Shown: positions 32,627 through 42,154 of the stretch, piece after piece
How the letters are laid out: each line of letters opens with the position of its first letter
Position numbering within the stretch: position 1 is the stretch's first letter
Origin: Thalassoroseus pseudoceratinae
GTDB lineage: Bacteria > Planctomycetota > Planctomycetia > Planctomycetales > Planctomycetaceae
Reading direction: 5' to 3'
NCBI RefSeq assembly: GCF_011634775.1
Contig: NZ_JAALXT010000002.1
Coordinates: forward strand, 558,001 to 622,000
Length of the DNA: 64,000 nt
Made by a program: the position numbers and the translations under genes
Notes under the pieces: model-generated
What the model was told of the DNA's origin: nothing
The model's database searches: none
The model's input: the letters and a program-made list of their open reading frames with translations, nothing else

Positions 32627-33121
32627 TTACTCTTTGAATTCGCCTTGGGATGGTTTGCCGTCGATCTCGCCAACGACGGTCCCTTCAAAGTCAGCGACGT
32701 TGCCAATCCCAGGATCGCTACCCACAAACTTGGACGCTTTCCCGTCGGTTGCGTCTTCTGGTTTGAGTGTGATCGTCATGGGCTCGACGGTTGTCCCATC
32801 TGCGGTATTCGATTCTTTGATGCTCAGCGTGAATTCTTCCGCATCAATTGCCGTTGTTGTCTTTTCATCATCTCCCAAGATCAAAACCATGACGGTTTCT
32901 TTCGAGTGATCGACGGTGAACTCCGCATGATACTTACCCAAGTCGAACACCACTCCTCCGTTCGGACCCGTTCCATGCGGGGCATGGTCCGGCGAGTCTT
33001 CGGAATGAGTCTCCGCTTGGCCTTCGGGGTTTGCTGCGGGCGTCTCGGTCTTCTCCGAACAGCCCGCGAATGCGAACACGCTGGCCAAAAGGCTCAGTCC
33101 TAAAATCTTTGTGCGTACCAT
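32627..33121 (-). CDS. Periplasmic lipoprotein of the metal-efflux operon
   Basis: 164 residues from the ATG at 33121 (AAAGGA upstream). The lipobox is FAFAGC. A His/Glu-rich stretch (AETHSEDSPDHAPHGTG) follows, then a beta-rich domain with NGGVVFDLGKYHAEFTVDH and repeated ITLKPED-type strands. No named family is recognised, though similar small lipoproteins accompany CzcA pumps in planctomycetes. It starts 46 bp after the pump gene upstream. The His residues suggest metal binding. Confidence 0.7.
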   Translation of the reverse strand: MVRTKILGLSLLASVFAFAGCSEKTETPAANPEGQAETHSEDSPDHAPHGTGPNGGVVFDLGKYHAEFTVDHSKETVMVLILGDDEKTTTAIDAEEFTLSIKESNTADGTTVEPMTITLKPEDATDGKASKFVGSDPGIGNVADFEGTVVGEIDGKPSQGEFKE

Positions 33122-33167
33122 CTCTGCAATCCTTTCCTTATAAAAACAAGTGGTACATCCTGTAGTG

Positions 33168-36100
33168 TTACGCTGCCCGCAGCAGTTCCTCGTCGGAACT
33201 ATCACTGCGAACCAAACGCTCGGCATCCTTGCCTGAAAACTTCCAAAACAATCCAGGGTGGATTAAGAACTCACAGAACGTCGAAGTCACGAGTCCACCA
33301 ACGATTACCGTTGCGACCGGATAAAGAATCTCTAGCCCGGGCTTTTGCCCGCCAACAACGATCGGCAGCAGTCCCATCACCGCAGTAATTGCGGTCATCA
33401 GTACCGGTGCCAAACGTTCCAAGCTGCCACGCAAAACCATACTGTCCGTGAAACCCTCGCCTTCTTCTTCCATCAGGTGGAAGTAGTGCGTCACAAGCAG
33501 AATGCCATTGCGGACGGCAATCCCACTCAGCGAGATGAAGCCGACCATACTGGCCACCGTCAGCGATTGGTTTGTGATTACGAGTGCCAACACGCCGCCA
33601 ATGAATGCGGTTGGAATGGCATTGAGAATTTGAAACGTGATCCGGGTGGATGGATAGAGCATCATCAACACGATAAAGATGCCCGCGACCGAAACACCGG
33701 CGAGAACCGTGATCAACAGTGTCGCCGAGCGTTGAGCCTCGAACTGCCCACCAAACTCGACAAAGTAACCGGTCGGCATTGCGACTTGATTTCGCACTCG
33801 GTTTTCAATCTCGGTGACAGCACTTTCCATGTCACGTCCCGAGACGTTACACCGGATTGTTTGCCGTCGCCTGACGTTTTCCCGATTGATGACGTTGGGA
33901 CCACTCGCAGACTGCGGGAAATCCGCGACCTCTCGAAGACGTATCTGGCCGCGTCCGTCTGGCAATTCGAGTCTTAGCTCGCGAAGGTTATAAGGGTCCG
34001 AGTGGAATGGTTCATCAAGTTTGACCACCAAATCGAACCGCCGCTGTCCCTCTAAGACCTGTGAGACGGCTTCCCCTTTGAGGGCCGTTTGCACAAAATC
34101 GGCCACATACTCCCGGCTCAACCCGTAGAAAGAAAGATCGTCGGGACGCAGCACGACATGGAGTTCATCCACCCGTTCTTGCGGATCGATAATCGGGGGT
34201 GTCACCCCGGGAATATCCTGGATGGCATTCCGCACGTCACCGGCTAACTCTCGCAATTTGTCTAAGTCGTCCCCGTAGATTTTGATCCCGATCTGTGCTT
34301 TGACCCCTGAAAGCATGTGGCTGATCAAGTGCGACAACGGTTGTTCCGCTTCGATACCCACGCCCGGCACGTTGGCCCTTAAATCGTCAAGTAACTGATC
34401 GATGAACTCATCCCGGTCATAGGCGGCTTCGGAGTTCATCGTGAGGATGTATTCGCCGACGTTCACTGGTTGGGCGTGTTCGTCTAACTCAGCCCGACCG
34501 GTTCGCCGGAAGAAGTGCAACACAGGGCCATCGGGATTGTCCGGCGATTTCTGTAGCTTTCGTAGTTCGGCGTCGATCAACGTGGATGCTTCGTTCGAGG
34601 CTTGCAGTGAGGAACCACCCGGGAGTGACACGTTGACTTGAACACTTCCTTCATCAAACTTCGGTAGGAAGTCGGCCCCCAATTGCGTGAGTTGCCAAAC
34701 ACTGAATCCAACGATCGCCCAAGTTAAAAGCAGTAACATGGTGGCATGCCGCATGCTGAACCGGATTAGAAAACCTGCCATCCATTTGAGGCAACGCAAC
34801 AGGAGTCCGTCTTTGTGTTCGTGTGACGCCTGCGTTTGTGGCAACAAGTAATATGACAAGACGGGTGTCACTGTTAGCGAGACGAGCAGCGAAGCAAGAA
34901 TTGAAACGATATAAGCCACCCCGAGTGGCACAAACAGTCGACCTTCGACTCCAGATAAGGCAAACAGCGGCATGAAGGCCAAGACCACGACCGCGGTCCC
35001 GAAAATGATGGCCGAGCGAATTTCCATACTCGCTAAATAAACCACCACAATTGGAGGCTTGGGGTTTGGGCTAGAGTTGTTTTCACCCAACCGGCGAAAG
35101 ATGTTCTCGACATCGACGATGGCATCATCCACCAGTTCCCCAATGGCGACCGCAATCCCGCCGAGTGTCATCACGTTGACCGATAGTTCGGCTCCCGTCA
35201 TTTTGCCGACGAGTCGGAAGACGAGTGTGGTGATCACCAAGGACAATGGAATCGCAGTGAGGGTGATGAATGTGGTGCGAAGATTAAGCAAAAACAGGAA
35301 CAACACGATCACCACGAGGACGGCCCCGATGACGAGCGCTTCTTCGACATAATAAATGCCGCGATCAATGAAGTTCTTGAGTTGGAACAAGTCGGTGTTG
35401 ATCACGACATCAGCAGGCAACGCAGCTTCCGCATCGTGAAGGGCTGTTTTGACAGTGTCGGTGAGTTTTCGTGTATCCGCGTGGGGTTGTTTGACGATGG
35501 TGATCACGACGCCTTGGTGACCATCGATACTCGCATCGCCACGTTTCGGGGCCGGACCTTCGACGATTTGGGCCACGTGATGCAGTAAGACGGCCCGATC
35601 GGCATTCATTTTGACGGGTGTTTGCTGCAGATCGGTGATGACCTGTTCCGGCAGCGGTCCCAGCCGACCGATCACCCGTACCGAACGTTCGCTCTGACCT
35701 TCGACCAGAAACCCACCACTGGCGTTTAGATTATTCGCTTGAATTGCGTCTTCGACTTCTTGCAAAGTGACGTTGTACTCTTGCAGCCGATTCGGATCGA
35801 CGAGGACCTGATATTGTTTCGTGTCACCGCCCATGACGATCACTTCGGCAATGCCGGACAACTTCAACAGACGGGGCCGAATCAACCAATCCGCGGTCGT
35901 TCGCAAATCCATTCGGTCTTCGAGATCGGTCGGAAACTCCACTGAATGCGAACGGCCATTCCAATCGAATATCACGAGGCGATCTGATTGTCCTTCGGCC
36001 CAACTCACATTTTCGACCGAAACTTTTTTCCAGGTTTTGAGATCATTGCGTTGGGTGGGATTCCAAACGGTGAGCTGGGATTTGTGGTCCGCCATCGTCC

Positions 36101-36593
36101 GTTCAGCAACGAGGCCAGTCTGCTCGATCGCGGTCAATTGACCGCCCTGTGGACCAGTCCGCCGATGGATTCCGAAATGCAGAATCTGCCCCATGATCGA
36201 CGCCTGCGGTGTCATGATGGGACGAATCCCTGGCGGCATCGGCACATTCGCGAGTCGTTCAGAAACAATCTGGCGGGCATAACGCGGATCGGTTTCCCAG
36301 CCGAATTCGATGTAAATGACGTTCATACCCTGGCTGGATTGGCTGCGAACATCTTCCACGCCATTCGCACCCAAGACCGCCGTTTCAAGCGGGTAGGTCA
36401 CCAGTGTTTCGACTTCTTCTGACGACAGCCCCGGACATTCCGTCAAAATCACGATTCGTGGACGGTCCAAGTCGGGAAACACGTCGATTGGCAGCGTCGT
36501 CGACAGATAGCCGCCGTAGACGAGCACGACAACACAACCAGCCATTACTAATGTCCGGTGAGTCAATGCGAGGCGAATAATGGCATTCAACAT
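33168..36593 (-). CDS. CzcA-family heavy-metal RND efflux pump
   Basis: 1141 residues from the ATG at 36593. The N-terminus LPIDVFPDLDRPRIVILTECPG distinguishes it from the other RND gene, which has the CusA-like PNIGENQ form. The transmembrane relay block is GGIAVAIGELVDDAIVDVENI, and the second half has SLSGIAVRNGILLVTHYF. With the adaptor and TolC encoded upstream it makes a complete tripartite exporter. Metal specificity cannot be read with confidence; Cu, Ag, Zn, Cd or Co are all known for the family. The first 150 bp of a longer frame (to 36692) lack similarity. Confidence 0.9.
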   Translation of the reverse strand: MLNAIIRLALTHRTLVMAGCVVVLVYGGYLSTTLPIDVFPDLDRPRIVILTECPGLSSEEVETLVTYPLETAVLGANGVEDVRSQSSQGMNVIYIEFGWETDPRYARQIVSERLANVPMPPGIRPIMTPQASIMGQILHFGIHRRTGPQGGQLTAIEQTGLVAERTMADHKSQLTVWNPTQRNDLKTWKKVSVENVSWAEGQSDRLVIFDWNGRSHSVEFPTDLEDRMDLRTTADWLIRPRLLKLSGIAEVIVMGGDTKQYQVLVDPNRLQEYNVTLQEVEDAIQANNLNASGGFLVEGQSERSVRVIGRLGPLPEQVITDLQQTPVKMNADRAVLLHHVAQIVEGPAPKRGDASIDGHQGVVITIVKQPHADTRKLTDTVKTALHDAEAALPADVVINTDLFQLKNFIDRGIYYVEEALVIGAVLVVIVLFLFLLNLRTTFITLTAIPLSLVITTLVFRLVGKMTGAELSVNVMTLGGIAVAIGELVDDAIVDVENIFRRLGENNSSPNPKPPIVVVYLASMEIRSAIIFGTAVVVLAFMPLFALSGVEGRLFVPLGVAYIVSILASLLVSLTVTPVLSYYLLPQTQASHEHKDGLLLRCLKWMAGFLIRFSMRHATMLLLLTWAIVGFSVWQLTQLGADFLPKFDEGSVQVNVSLPGGSSLQASNEASTLIDAELRKLQKSPDNPDGPVLHFFRRTGRAELDEHAQPVNVGEYILTMNSEAAYDRDEFIDQLLDDLRANVPGVGIEAEQPLSHLISHMLSGVKAQIGIKIYGDDLDKLRELAGDVRNAIQDIPGVTPPIIDPQERVDELHVVLRPDDLSFYGLSREYVADFVQTALKGEAVSQVLEGQRRFDLVVKLDEPFHSDPYNLRELRLELPDGRGQIRLREVADFPQSASGPNVINRENVRRRQTIRCNVSGRDMESAVTEIENRVRNQVAMPTGYFVEFGGQFEAQRSATLLITVLAGVSVAGIFIVLMMLYPSTRITFQILNAIPTAFIGGVLALVITNQSLTVASMVGFISLSGIAVRNGILLVTHYFHLMEEEGEGFTDSMVLRGSLERLAPVLMTAITAVMGLLPIVVGGQKPGLEILYPVATVIVGGLVTSTFCEFLIHPGLFWKFSGKDAERLVRSDSSDEELLRAA

Positions 36594-36708
36594 GGGATTC
36601 TCTTTGTCGAGCGTTGACTCAACGAATTGGCATTGATGTGTAGGTGATGAGCGACAACGTAGCCGGTTTTGTTGACACGTATTCCAAATCAAAGCCTTAA
36701 ATAAGGCA

Positions 36709-38136
36709 CTAGTCTTCGCTCTCGTTTTTGTGCAGGCTGCCGTCGGCGTGAATGTGGTAGCCTTCGGGCAAATCGTTGCCAGTTCGCGATTTTGTCATGC
36801 GGTTCAACTGAGCGGCCCCGTTCTGCACGACATACGTTCCGGGGATCACGGAACCATCGTTAGCAATGACCGTGTGCAGACGATCTTCCGCGAGAATTCG
36901 TACGGGCTTCCGCTCAAAGGTGTTGACGTTTTGCGTGAAGACGAAGGCTTCGGCAAGGTCACGGGTGACAGCATCGGACGGGAGAACGAAGACATCATCG
37001 AGTCGTTCGACCCGCACTAAGATTCGTACTTTTTGCCCCGGTCGGAATCGCCACAGAAGTTGAACGCCGTCTTCGTGTTGGACCACGCGCGATTCATTCT
37101 TGAGCGGCATACGGAAGCCAAAGGTGCGATTGACGGGATCGATATTGTTCGCGATGTAGCGGATCGGGAATATCTGTTCGATCGGCGGCCAATCCGCTGC
37201 CTCATTTTCCTGAAAATCGATGTCGACTGGCCAACCTTCTTTGGCACTTCGTTCGAGCAACTGAGTTTCATCACGAAATGCTCGGCCTTCCACACTGAGC
37301 AGCTGATGGTTGGCAAGCAGACACAAAACTTGTCCGGCCTCCACACGATGCCCGAGTTCGACTTCACACTCTTCGACTTCGAAGGTGGCGACTGGACGCA
37401 GTTCGGTTTCATCCGCGGCTGTCTGGATGATGGGCTGTGGTTTCGGTGGGTTCGACTCCGATGGTTGCGAAGGCACAACCACGTCGATTTCTCGGACGAA
37501 CTCCCCCTGTGCGACCTGATCGATTTGGTCCGGCGTCAAACCACGAGTGGCGAGTTCTTGCCGATAGGCACGTACAGAGACTTGCAGCCGGGTGATTTGG
37601 TTGTCGACCTCAATGATTCGAGACTCCGGCAAGGCGTTGGACGCGCTCTTCAGCCGTTTGCGAGTCGCTTCCGCCAGCTCGATATCCTGCGTGGCTTTGA
37701 ACAGATCGGATTGAGTTCGGTGCAACGTCTCACTTAAAAGACGAATCGTATACAGCACGTCCCCTGCTTGGACCGTATCGCCCGGGAAGTTGTTGATTTG
37801 CGAGACCACACCGTCCACGGGCGACACAACTCCCAGGTCACTTCGACCAGGCCGATCGATGACCATCCCGGGAACTTGAATCGACTTCCAATAGGTTTGC
37901 GGTTTGACTGACTTGGCAGTCAGTCCGAGATTGTCGATCGCCTGATCCGACAGCACAATTTTTGTTTGTGTTTCGGACTCTTTTGCTGCTTTCGATGGCG
38001 TGGTCTCGGTCACTTCAGACTGTTTGTGTTGCAGAAATGGCAACCAGCGATCCCGAGTCATATACCCCGCGATACCCACGGCAGCAAACAGTGCCAGAAC
38101 GAGCACGGGCTTAAGAATTCGTAAGATGGTTTTCAT
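36709..38136 (-). CDS. RND/HlyD-type periplasmic adaptor subunit
   Basis: 475 residues. The ATG at 38136 is followed by one membrane anchor (ILKPVLVLALFAAVGIAG). The adaptor core shows biotinyl/lipoyl motifs PVDGVVSQINNFPGDTVQAGDVLYTI and EVELGHRVEAGQVLCLLAN, a helical hairpin (LHRTQSDLFKATQDIELAEATRKR), and a C-terminal beta barrel ending ENDLPEGYHIHADGSLHKN-like. It carries no HMBD metal module, unlike the adaptor at 23060-25138. It lies between TolC (12 bp upstream) and CzcA, the classical czcCBA order. Confidence 0.88.
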   Translation of the reverse strand: MKTILRILKPVLVLALFAAVGIAGYMTRDRWLPFLQHKQSEVTETTPSKAAKESETQTKIVLSDQAIDNLGLTAKSVKPQTYWKSIQVPGMVIDRPGRSDLGVVSPVDGVVSQINNFPGDTVQAGDVLYTIRLLSETLHRTQSDLFKATQDIELAEATRKRLKSASNALPESRIIEVDNQITRLQVSVRAYRQELATRGLTPDQIDQVAQGEFVREIDVVVPSQPSESNPPKPQPIIQTAADETELRPVATFEVEECEVELGHRVEAGQVLCLLANHQLLSVEGRAFRDETQLLERSAKEGWPVDIDFQENEAADWPPIEQIFPIRYIANNIDPVNRTFGFRMPLKNESRVVQHEDGVQLLWRFRPGQKVRILVRVERLDDVFVLPSDAVTRDLAEAFVFTQNVNTFERKPVRILAEDRLHTVIANDGSVIPGTYVVQNGAAQLNRMTKSRTGNDLPEGYHIHADGSLHKNESED

Positions 38137-38147
38137 GCGGGACACCT

Positions 38148-39572
38148 TTATTTTGCTGGCCCTACTGGGGCGAGCGGCCACTGGTCTTCGAGCATCAGCC
38201 CGGCAATTTGACTCGCGGATTGCCACATTTCGCCCAACGAGCGAATGTATTCGAGATTGGTTTCTGCCACGGCCCGTTGTGCCTGGAGAACACGGAGATA
38301 TTCGAACTGTCCACCTTGGTACGCCTTACGCGACAATTCGTAGGTGCGTTCGGCTTTCGGGAGGATGGCCGTTTTGTATCGCTCTGAACGCTCACGGGCT
38401 GCGGAATACGTGGCGAATGCCGCTGACAACCGAGTGGCGATTTCGTTTTCAATCACGCCGACCTGATTCGCGGCTCGATGCACCCGAGATTGTGCAGTCA
38501 GAATGTTGCCTTGGTTCTTGTTCCAGACCGGAATCGGTAAGCTCACACCGATATCCCAGTCCTCCGAACGGTTTTGACTCTGGTGCGTGTAACCCGCCCC
38601 CACGGTGACGTTCGGAATGGGTTCGACTTCCGCTCGGCACAACTCCAGACGCGCTTGTTCGACCCCAATTTGTGCCGACCGGATTTCAGGATGAATTCCC
38701 AGGACGTACCACCGAACTTCGTCGAGATCGTAATTGGGCAGCTGGGTTTCCAAATCCCCGACCAGTTTGGAGATGGGTAGGTCATGTCGGCCAACGCTCG
38801 CAGCGAGTTTTTGATACACCCCTGGCAAGGCTTGCCGAGTCGCTTGCAAGTCTGCTCGATATCGTTCGAGGTCCACTTCCAATTGCACGACATCGAGTTC
38901 GGCGGCTTCTTTTGCCTTCATTAACTCGTTGGCGTTGGAAACCGACTCTTCAGCCAGCTGGACAAGGTTCGTGAGAATTTCGGCCCGACGCTGTAGCGTC
39001 AACGCTTCAAAGAATGCCTGACGGATATCGGTCAGCAGGCGGTATTGCTCGCTGATGACCGTCAATGATGCTTGATCGACCTCTTTGAGTCTGGCCGCTT
39101 CGCTCAGTTCGAGTTTGTTCGCAGTGACAATTTCCTGACTGGCAAACAGGCTCCAAATTCCTCCCGGCCCGGTGCGATCACCCAGTTCATTACCGGTGAG
39201 GTCGACAGATGGATTCGGATAAAGCCCGGCTTGGAAGGCTTGGCCTTTTGCTGCGTTGACCGCCCAACTGACGTCCCCAAGTCGCGGATGGCTCTCCACG
39301 GTCAAGTTCACCAATTCCGGCAAACTCGTCACTTCAAAGACCATGACGGTTTCGGAAGACACGGGTGCCAATTCTTCAGGAACAGCCATCTCCGATTTCG
39401 GCCTGTCTGACTCAACAGACTTGTCGGTCTCGCCTTCCGAATAAGCGACCGGCTGATACCGGGTCAATGTCTCAATCGGCCCCGTCACTTTGCCATTCAA
39501 AACAGGTGGCGAAGAACATCCGACGGACACCGAGACGGTAAGCGCAAGCAATACCGAAATGAATTTGCACAT
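38148..39572 (-). CDS. TolC-family outer-membrane protein (CzcC-like)
   Basis: 474 residues. The ATG at 39572 has GGAGG 6 bases upstream, better than the GTG at 39587. The lipobox is VSVGC. OEP repeats are seen as VNLTVESHPRLGDVSWAVNAAK and VRWYVLGIHPEIRSAQIGVEQAR, with VSLPIPVWNKNQGNILTAQSRV between. It is the first gene of the czcC-czcB-czcA-like set at 39.6-33.2 kb and begins that transcript. Confidence 0.9.
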   Translation of the reverse strand: MCKFISVLLALTVSVSVGCSSPPVLNGKVTGPIETLTRYQPVAYSEGETDKSVESDRPKSEMAVPEELAPVSSETVMVFEVTSLPELVNLTVESHPRLGDVSWAVNAAKGQAFQAGLYPNPSVDLTGNELGDRTGPGGIWSLFASQEIVTANKLELSEAARLKEVDQASLTVISEQYRLLTDIRQAFFEALTLQRRAEILTNLVQLAEESVSNANELMKAKEAAELDVVQLEVDLERYRADLQATRQALPGVYQKLAASVGRHDLPISKLVGDLETQLPNYDLDEVRWYVLGIHPEIRSAQIGVEQARLELCRAEVEPIPNVTVGAGYTHQSQNRSEDWDIGVSLPIPVWNKNQGNILTAQSRVHRAANQVGVIENEIATRLSAAFATYSAARERSERYKTAILPKAERTYELSRKAYQGGQFEYLRVLQAQRAVAETNLEYIRSLGEMWQSASQIAGLMLEDQWPLAPVGPAK

Positions 39573-39788
39573 TCGTACCTCCCCCACATCCTTGCGAAGA
39601 ATTGAGTATGGGAAAGCGACGTATTGGTGCCGCCACCAGTCATAACATGACGAGAGCGGGTTACATCACGACAAAAGTCGAGTCGTTATGCGACCGGCGC
39701 AGCGTAGGTCAACGCCGAAAACGACATGGAAAAAAACCAGCGAAGAAGCAAGACGCTGGGATGCCAAAAGCAATTGGCAAAGAGAGAT

Positions 39789-40316
39789 TTAGATCAACTG
39801 CACACCCGACCGTTCACCACGCGCGCGATCGCACAACAGCGGTGAATCGGGGGGATTCGCGTCGAATGAAGGCGTGGCAATGTGTCGTGCAGTGTTTACG
39901 CAGCACGTGAAACAAGGTAAATCGAACTTGAGCCACTCGACCACGTGAACGGCCACCAAAATCGAATCGCCATCCACAAGACGAACCAAATACTCACCCG
40001 GACCGCACAAGCTTTTTGATCCGGGAAGCGACTCATGTGGCATGTTACCTGAAGGCCAAGTCACATCCCATCCAAACACGCTCAGGTGTATATGACGGTT
40101 CGGGAATTCCTCATCGGTCGATGGCTGAGCCGAATGATGGTGCGGATGTTGATGAGTATGGGTGTGAGAGACATCTTGAGATGTCACACTTGAGGTGGGA
40201 TTTTGATCATGACCCTCGTGCGCATGCTGAACGGCTGGGGGAATGACACTCCCCAAAAACACCGCCGCCAAAAGCAGCGATGTCAAACCGATTCGCAAAA
40301 CACGAGCATCCACCAC
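39789..40316 (-). CDS. His-rich exported protein near metal-efflux operon
   Basis: 175 residues, no family recognised. An N-terminal hydrophobic stretch (GLTSLLLAAVFLGSVIPPAV) is a probable signal. It is followed by a His-rich segment (HAHEGHDQ, then HTHTHQHPHHH) that probably binds Zn or Cu. The rest is unremarkable with one CFTCC motif. Same strand and 216 bp upstream of the CzcC-like gene. A metal-binding periplasmic role is inferred. Its start is uncertain (GTG or nearby). Confidence 0.55.
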   Translation of the reverse strand: MVDARVLRIGLTSLLLAAVFLGSVIPPAVQHAHEGHDQNPTSSVTSQDVSHTHTHQHPHHHSAQPSTDEEFPNRHIHLSVFGWDVTWPSGNMPHESLPGSKSLCGPGEYLVRLVDGDSILVAVHVVEWLKFDLPCFTCCVNTARHIATPSFDANPPDSPLLCDRARGERSGVQLI

Positions 40317-40683
40317 TATTTCCCCTTCGAAATCACTGACGCACTCGATTGTATCCTACGGTCCTATGACAGGCAATTCACAGTATTTGCACGAGAGTTG
40401 CATGAGCCCCCTCGAACCGGTGATCTCCGGCGCCCGGCATATCCTATTTGATCGGAATTCTGCGCATCACCGCCCCGGAAGAGTCGAACGCTATCAATAC
40501 AAATTCAAGAAGTTGTATAATTCTGGAGTCGCTTCGAGGCCGTGTGTTGAGGCGATTGATGCACCTTACAGTTGATTGATTCTGCAGTCGTCACGCATGA
40601 CCAAGGCCATCGTTATCCCTGTGACGAACTTTCATCCAGCAGCGCTTGAAGCGGAATCTCCATCGCTGCGGCGAAGCGTCTGA
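40317..40683. other. Gap without recognised gene
   Basis: No coding frame with family similarity and no clear structural element. It separates the metal cluster from the ArdC-like relic and may contain the upstream part of that relic in a form too decayed to recognise. Confidence 0.5.
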
Positions 40684-41511
40684 GCATGCCGAAACGCCTT
40701 CCAGCCTCCCGAATCCCTTCCCGCCGCCCTTGCTCCGGTTTTTATCCGCCGGAAAGATGATGTCCCATGTCGCCAATGGTCCTGGAGTAATCAGCTGCTC
40801 GTGGCTCTTTCCGGCTATGCCGACGCCCGTGGATTTCGTCAGTGGAAGCAGGTTGAACGAACGGTCAAGAAAAGCGAACGCGGCTTTCCAATCTTGGTTC
40901 CGCTCCGTAAACGAGTGACGGTTGAAGAGGACAACGGCGAAACGGCTCAGCGATCGGTCCTTTACGGATTCAAGCACACGATTGTGTTTGGCCTGGAGCA
41001 AACCGAAGGGAAGCCGTTGCCGCCCGCCGATCCCCGCATTCATGAATGGATCGAATCGCTTCCGCTACTGGATGTTGCGAGGCATTGGGGAATCACGGTC
41101 GAAGTCTACAGCGGTCGATCGACGGGTCCGCTCGGCAAGTTCCGCTTCGATGGTCACATCGCGCTTGGGGTCGAGAACTTGGCGACGTGGTCCCACGAAA
41201 TGGTTCATGCCGCCGATCATCGGCTTGGTCATGTGAAAGAACGCGGCCAACACTGGCGAAGTGAAATCGTGGCCTAGCTTGGTGGAGCCACATTGCTGGC
41301 AATACACAGACACGACGGCGAAGCGGACGTGGGCGGTTGCTGGGAATACGTAAAAGCGTATGCCTGGGATGCCAAGCTGGAACCGATTGCCGCCTGTCAA
41401 ACCGTTCTCAAACGGACCTGCGACGCCGTCGCTTAAATTCTGGATACCGCCGAAGCAGTCACCTCCACCAAGTCCGACCCCAATTTGATGGCAACTCAAA
41501 CGGTTGCGTAA
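40684..41511 (+). pseudogene. ArdC-like antirestriction / ssDNA-binding protein relic
   Basis: One frame reads SLPAALAPVFIRRKDDVPCRQWSWSNQLLVAL, GFRQWKQVERTVKK, FPILVPL, then a zincin-like ATWSHEMVHAADHRLG (HExxH) and WEYVKAYAWDAK. This is the ArdC order: N-terminal ssDNA-binding domain plus metallopeptidase-like domain. The frame is preceded by TGA at 40681 with no start codon before 40801, so the N-terminus is lost. In-frame TAG (41275-41277) and TAA (41434-41436) cut the C-terminus. ArdC proteins travel on plasmids and integrative elements and counter host restriction. This is a dead mobile-element gene. Confidence 0.7.
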
Positions 41512-41576
41512 GTGTATCCCTGTTGAATTTCCCAATTGCCGACGACTTACAAGTTCTTAAACGAAGGGAAGGTCTA

Positions 41577-41864
41577 ATGAACGAAGATCGCCAACCGAAA
41601 TTCTTTTTGGGTCAAACTCTTGCGACTCCCGGCGCTCTCGAATCAATCCAAGAAGCAAATCAATCGCCAATGGAGTTTCTCCAGCAACATGTCGCGGGAA
41701 AGTGGGGCGAGGTCGACGAAGAAGATGCCAGCGAAAATGAAAATGTACTTCTGCACGGCGAACGCATCTTGTCGGTATACAGAACAACCCAGGATGTCAA
41801 ATTGCGGGTCATCACGGAAGCTGATCGGTCCGCGACGACGATCTTACTACCCGAAGAATACTGA
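41577..41864 (+). CDS. Small conserved protein associated with ArdC-like genes
   Basis: 95 residues from the ATG at 41577, with GAAGGGAAGG just upstream. The sequence FFLGQTLATPGALESIQEANQSP, then FLQQHVAGKWGEVDEED, RILSVYRT and the C-terminus ITEADRSATTILLPEEY is highly patterned and looks under selection. I recall similar uncharacterised proteins on plasmids and integrative elements. No catalytic motif is visible. It follows the ArdC relic by 65 bp and remains intact while that gene has decayed. Confidence 0.75.
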   Translation: MNEDRQPKFFLGQTLATPGALESIQEANQSPMEFLQQHVAGKWGEVDEEDASENENVLLHGERILSVYRTTQDVKLRVITEADRSATTILLPEEY

Positions 41865-42154
41865 GTCATCGCGTGTAGTCGGAATGCCTCATTGAGCGAT
41901 ATCGGCAACATCGACGTAACCATGTCTAGGATCAATGCCTTACGATCAACGTCAAAACCGCATGTTTCCGTAAGGCCACAAACCGATGGATCGGTTTTAA
42001 TAAAGCGCTCTATGTAAGTGTTGGGATACACTGAAGTTAACGAAACCTTCATCTCTATGCATCTTTGGCATCTTACTTGCGAAAGTAGGTTCCCGACAGA
42101 CTTCCAATCGAGAAGTCGACACTCTCTCATCACTCGATGCTTTTGAGGAACATT

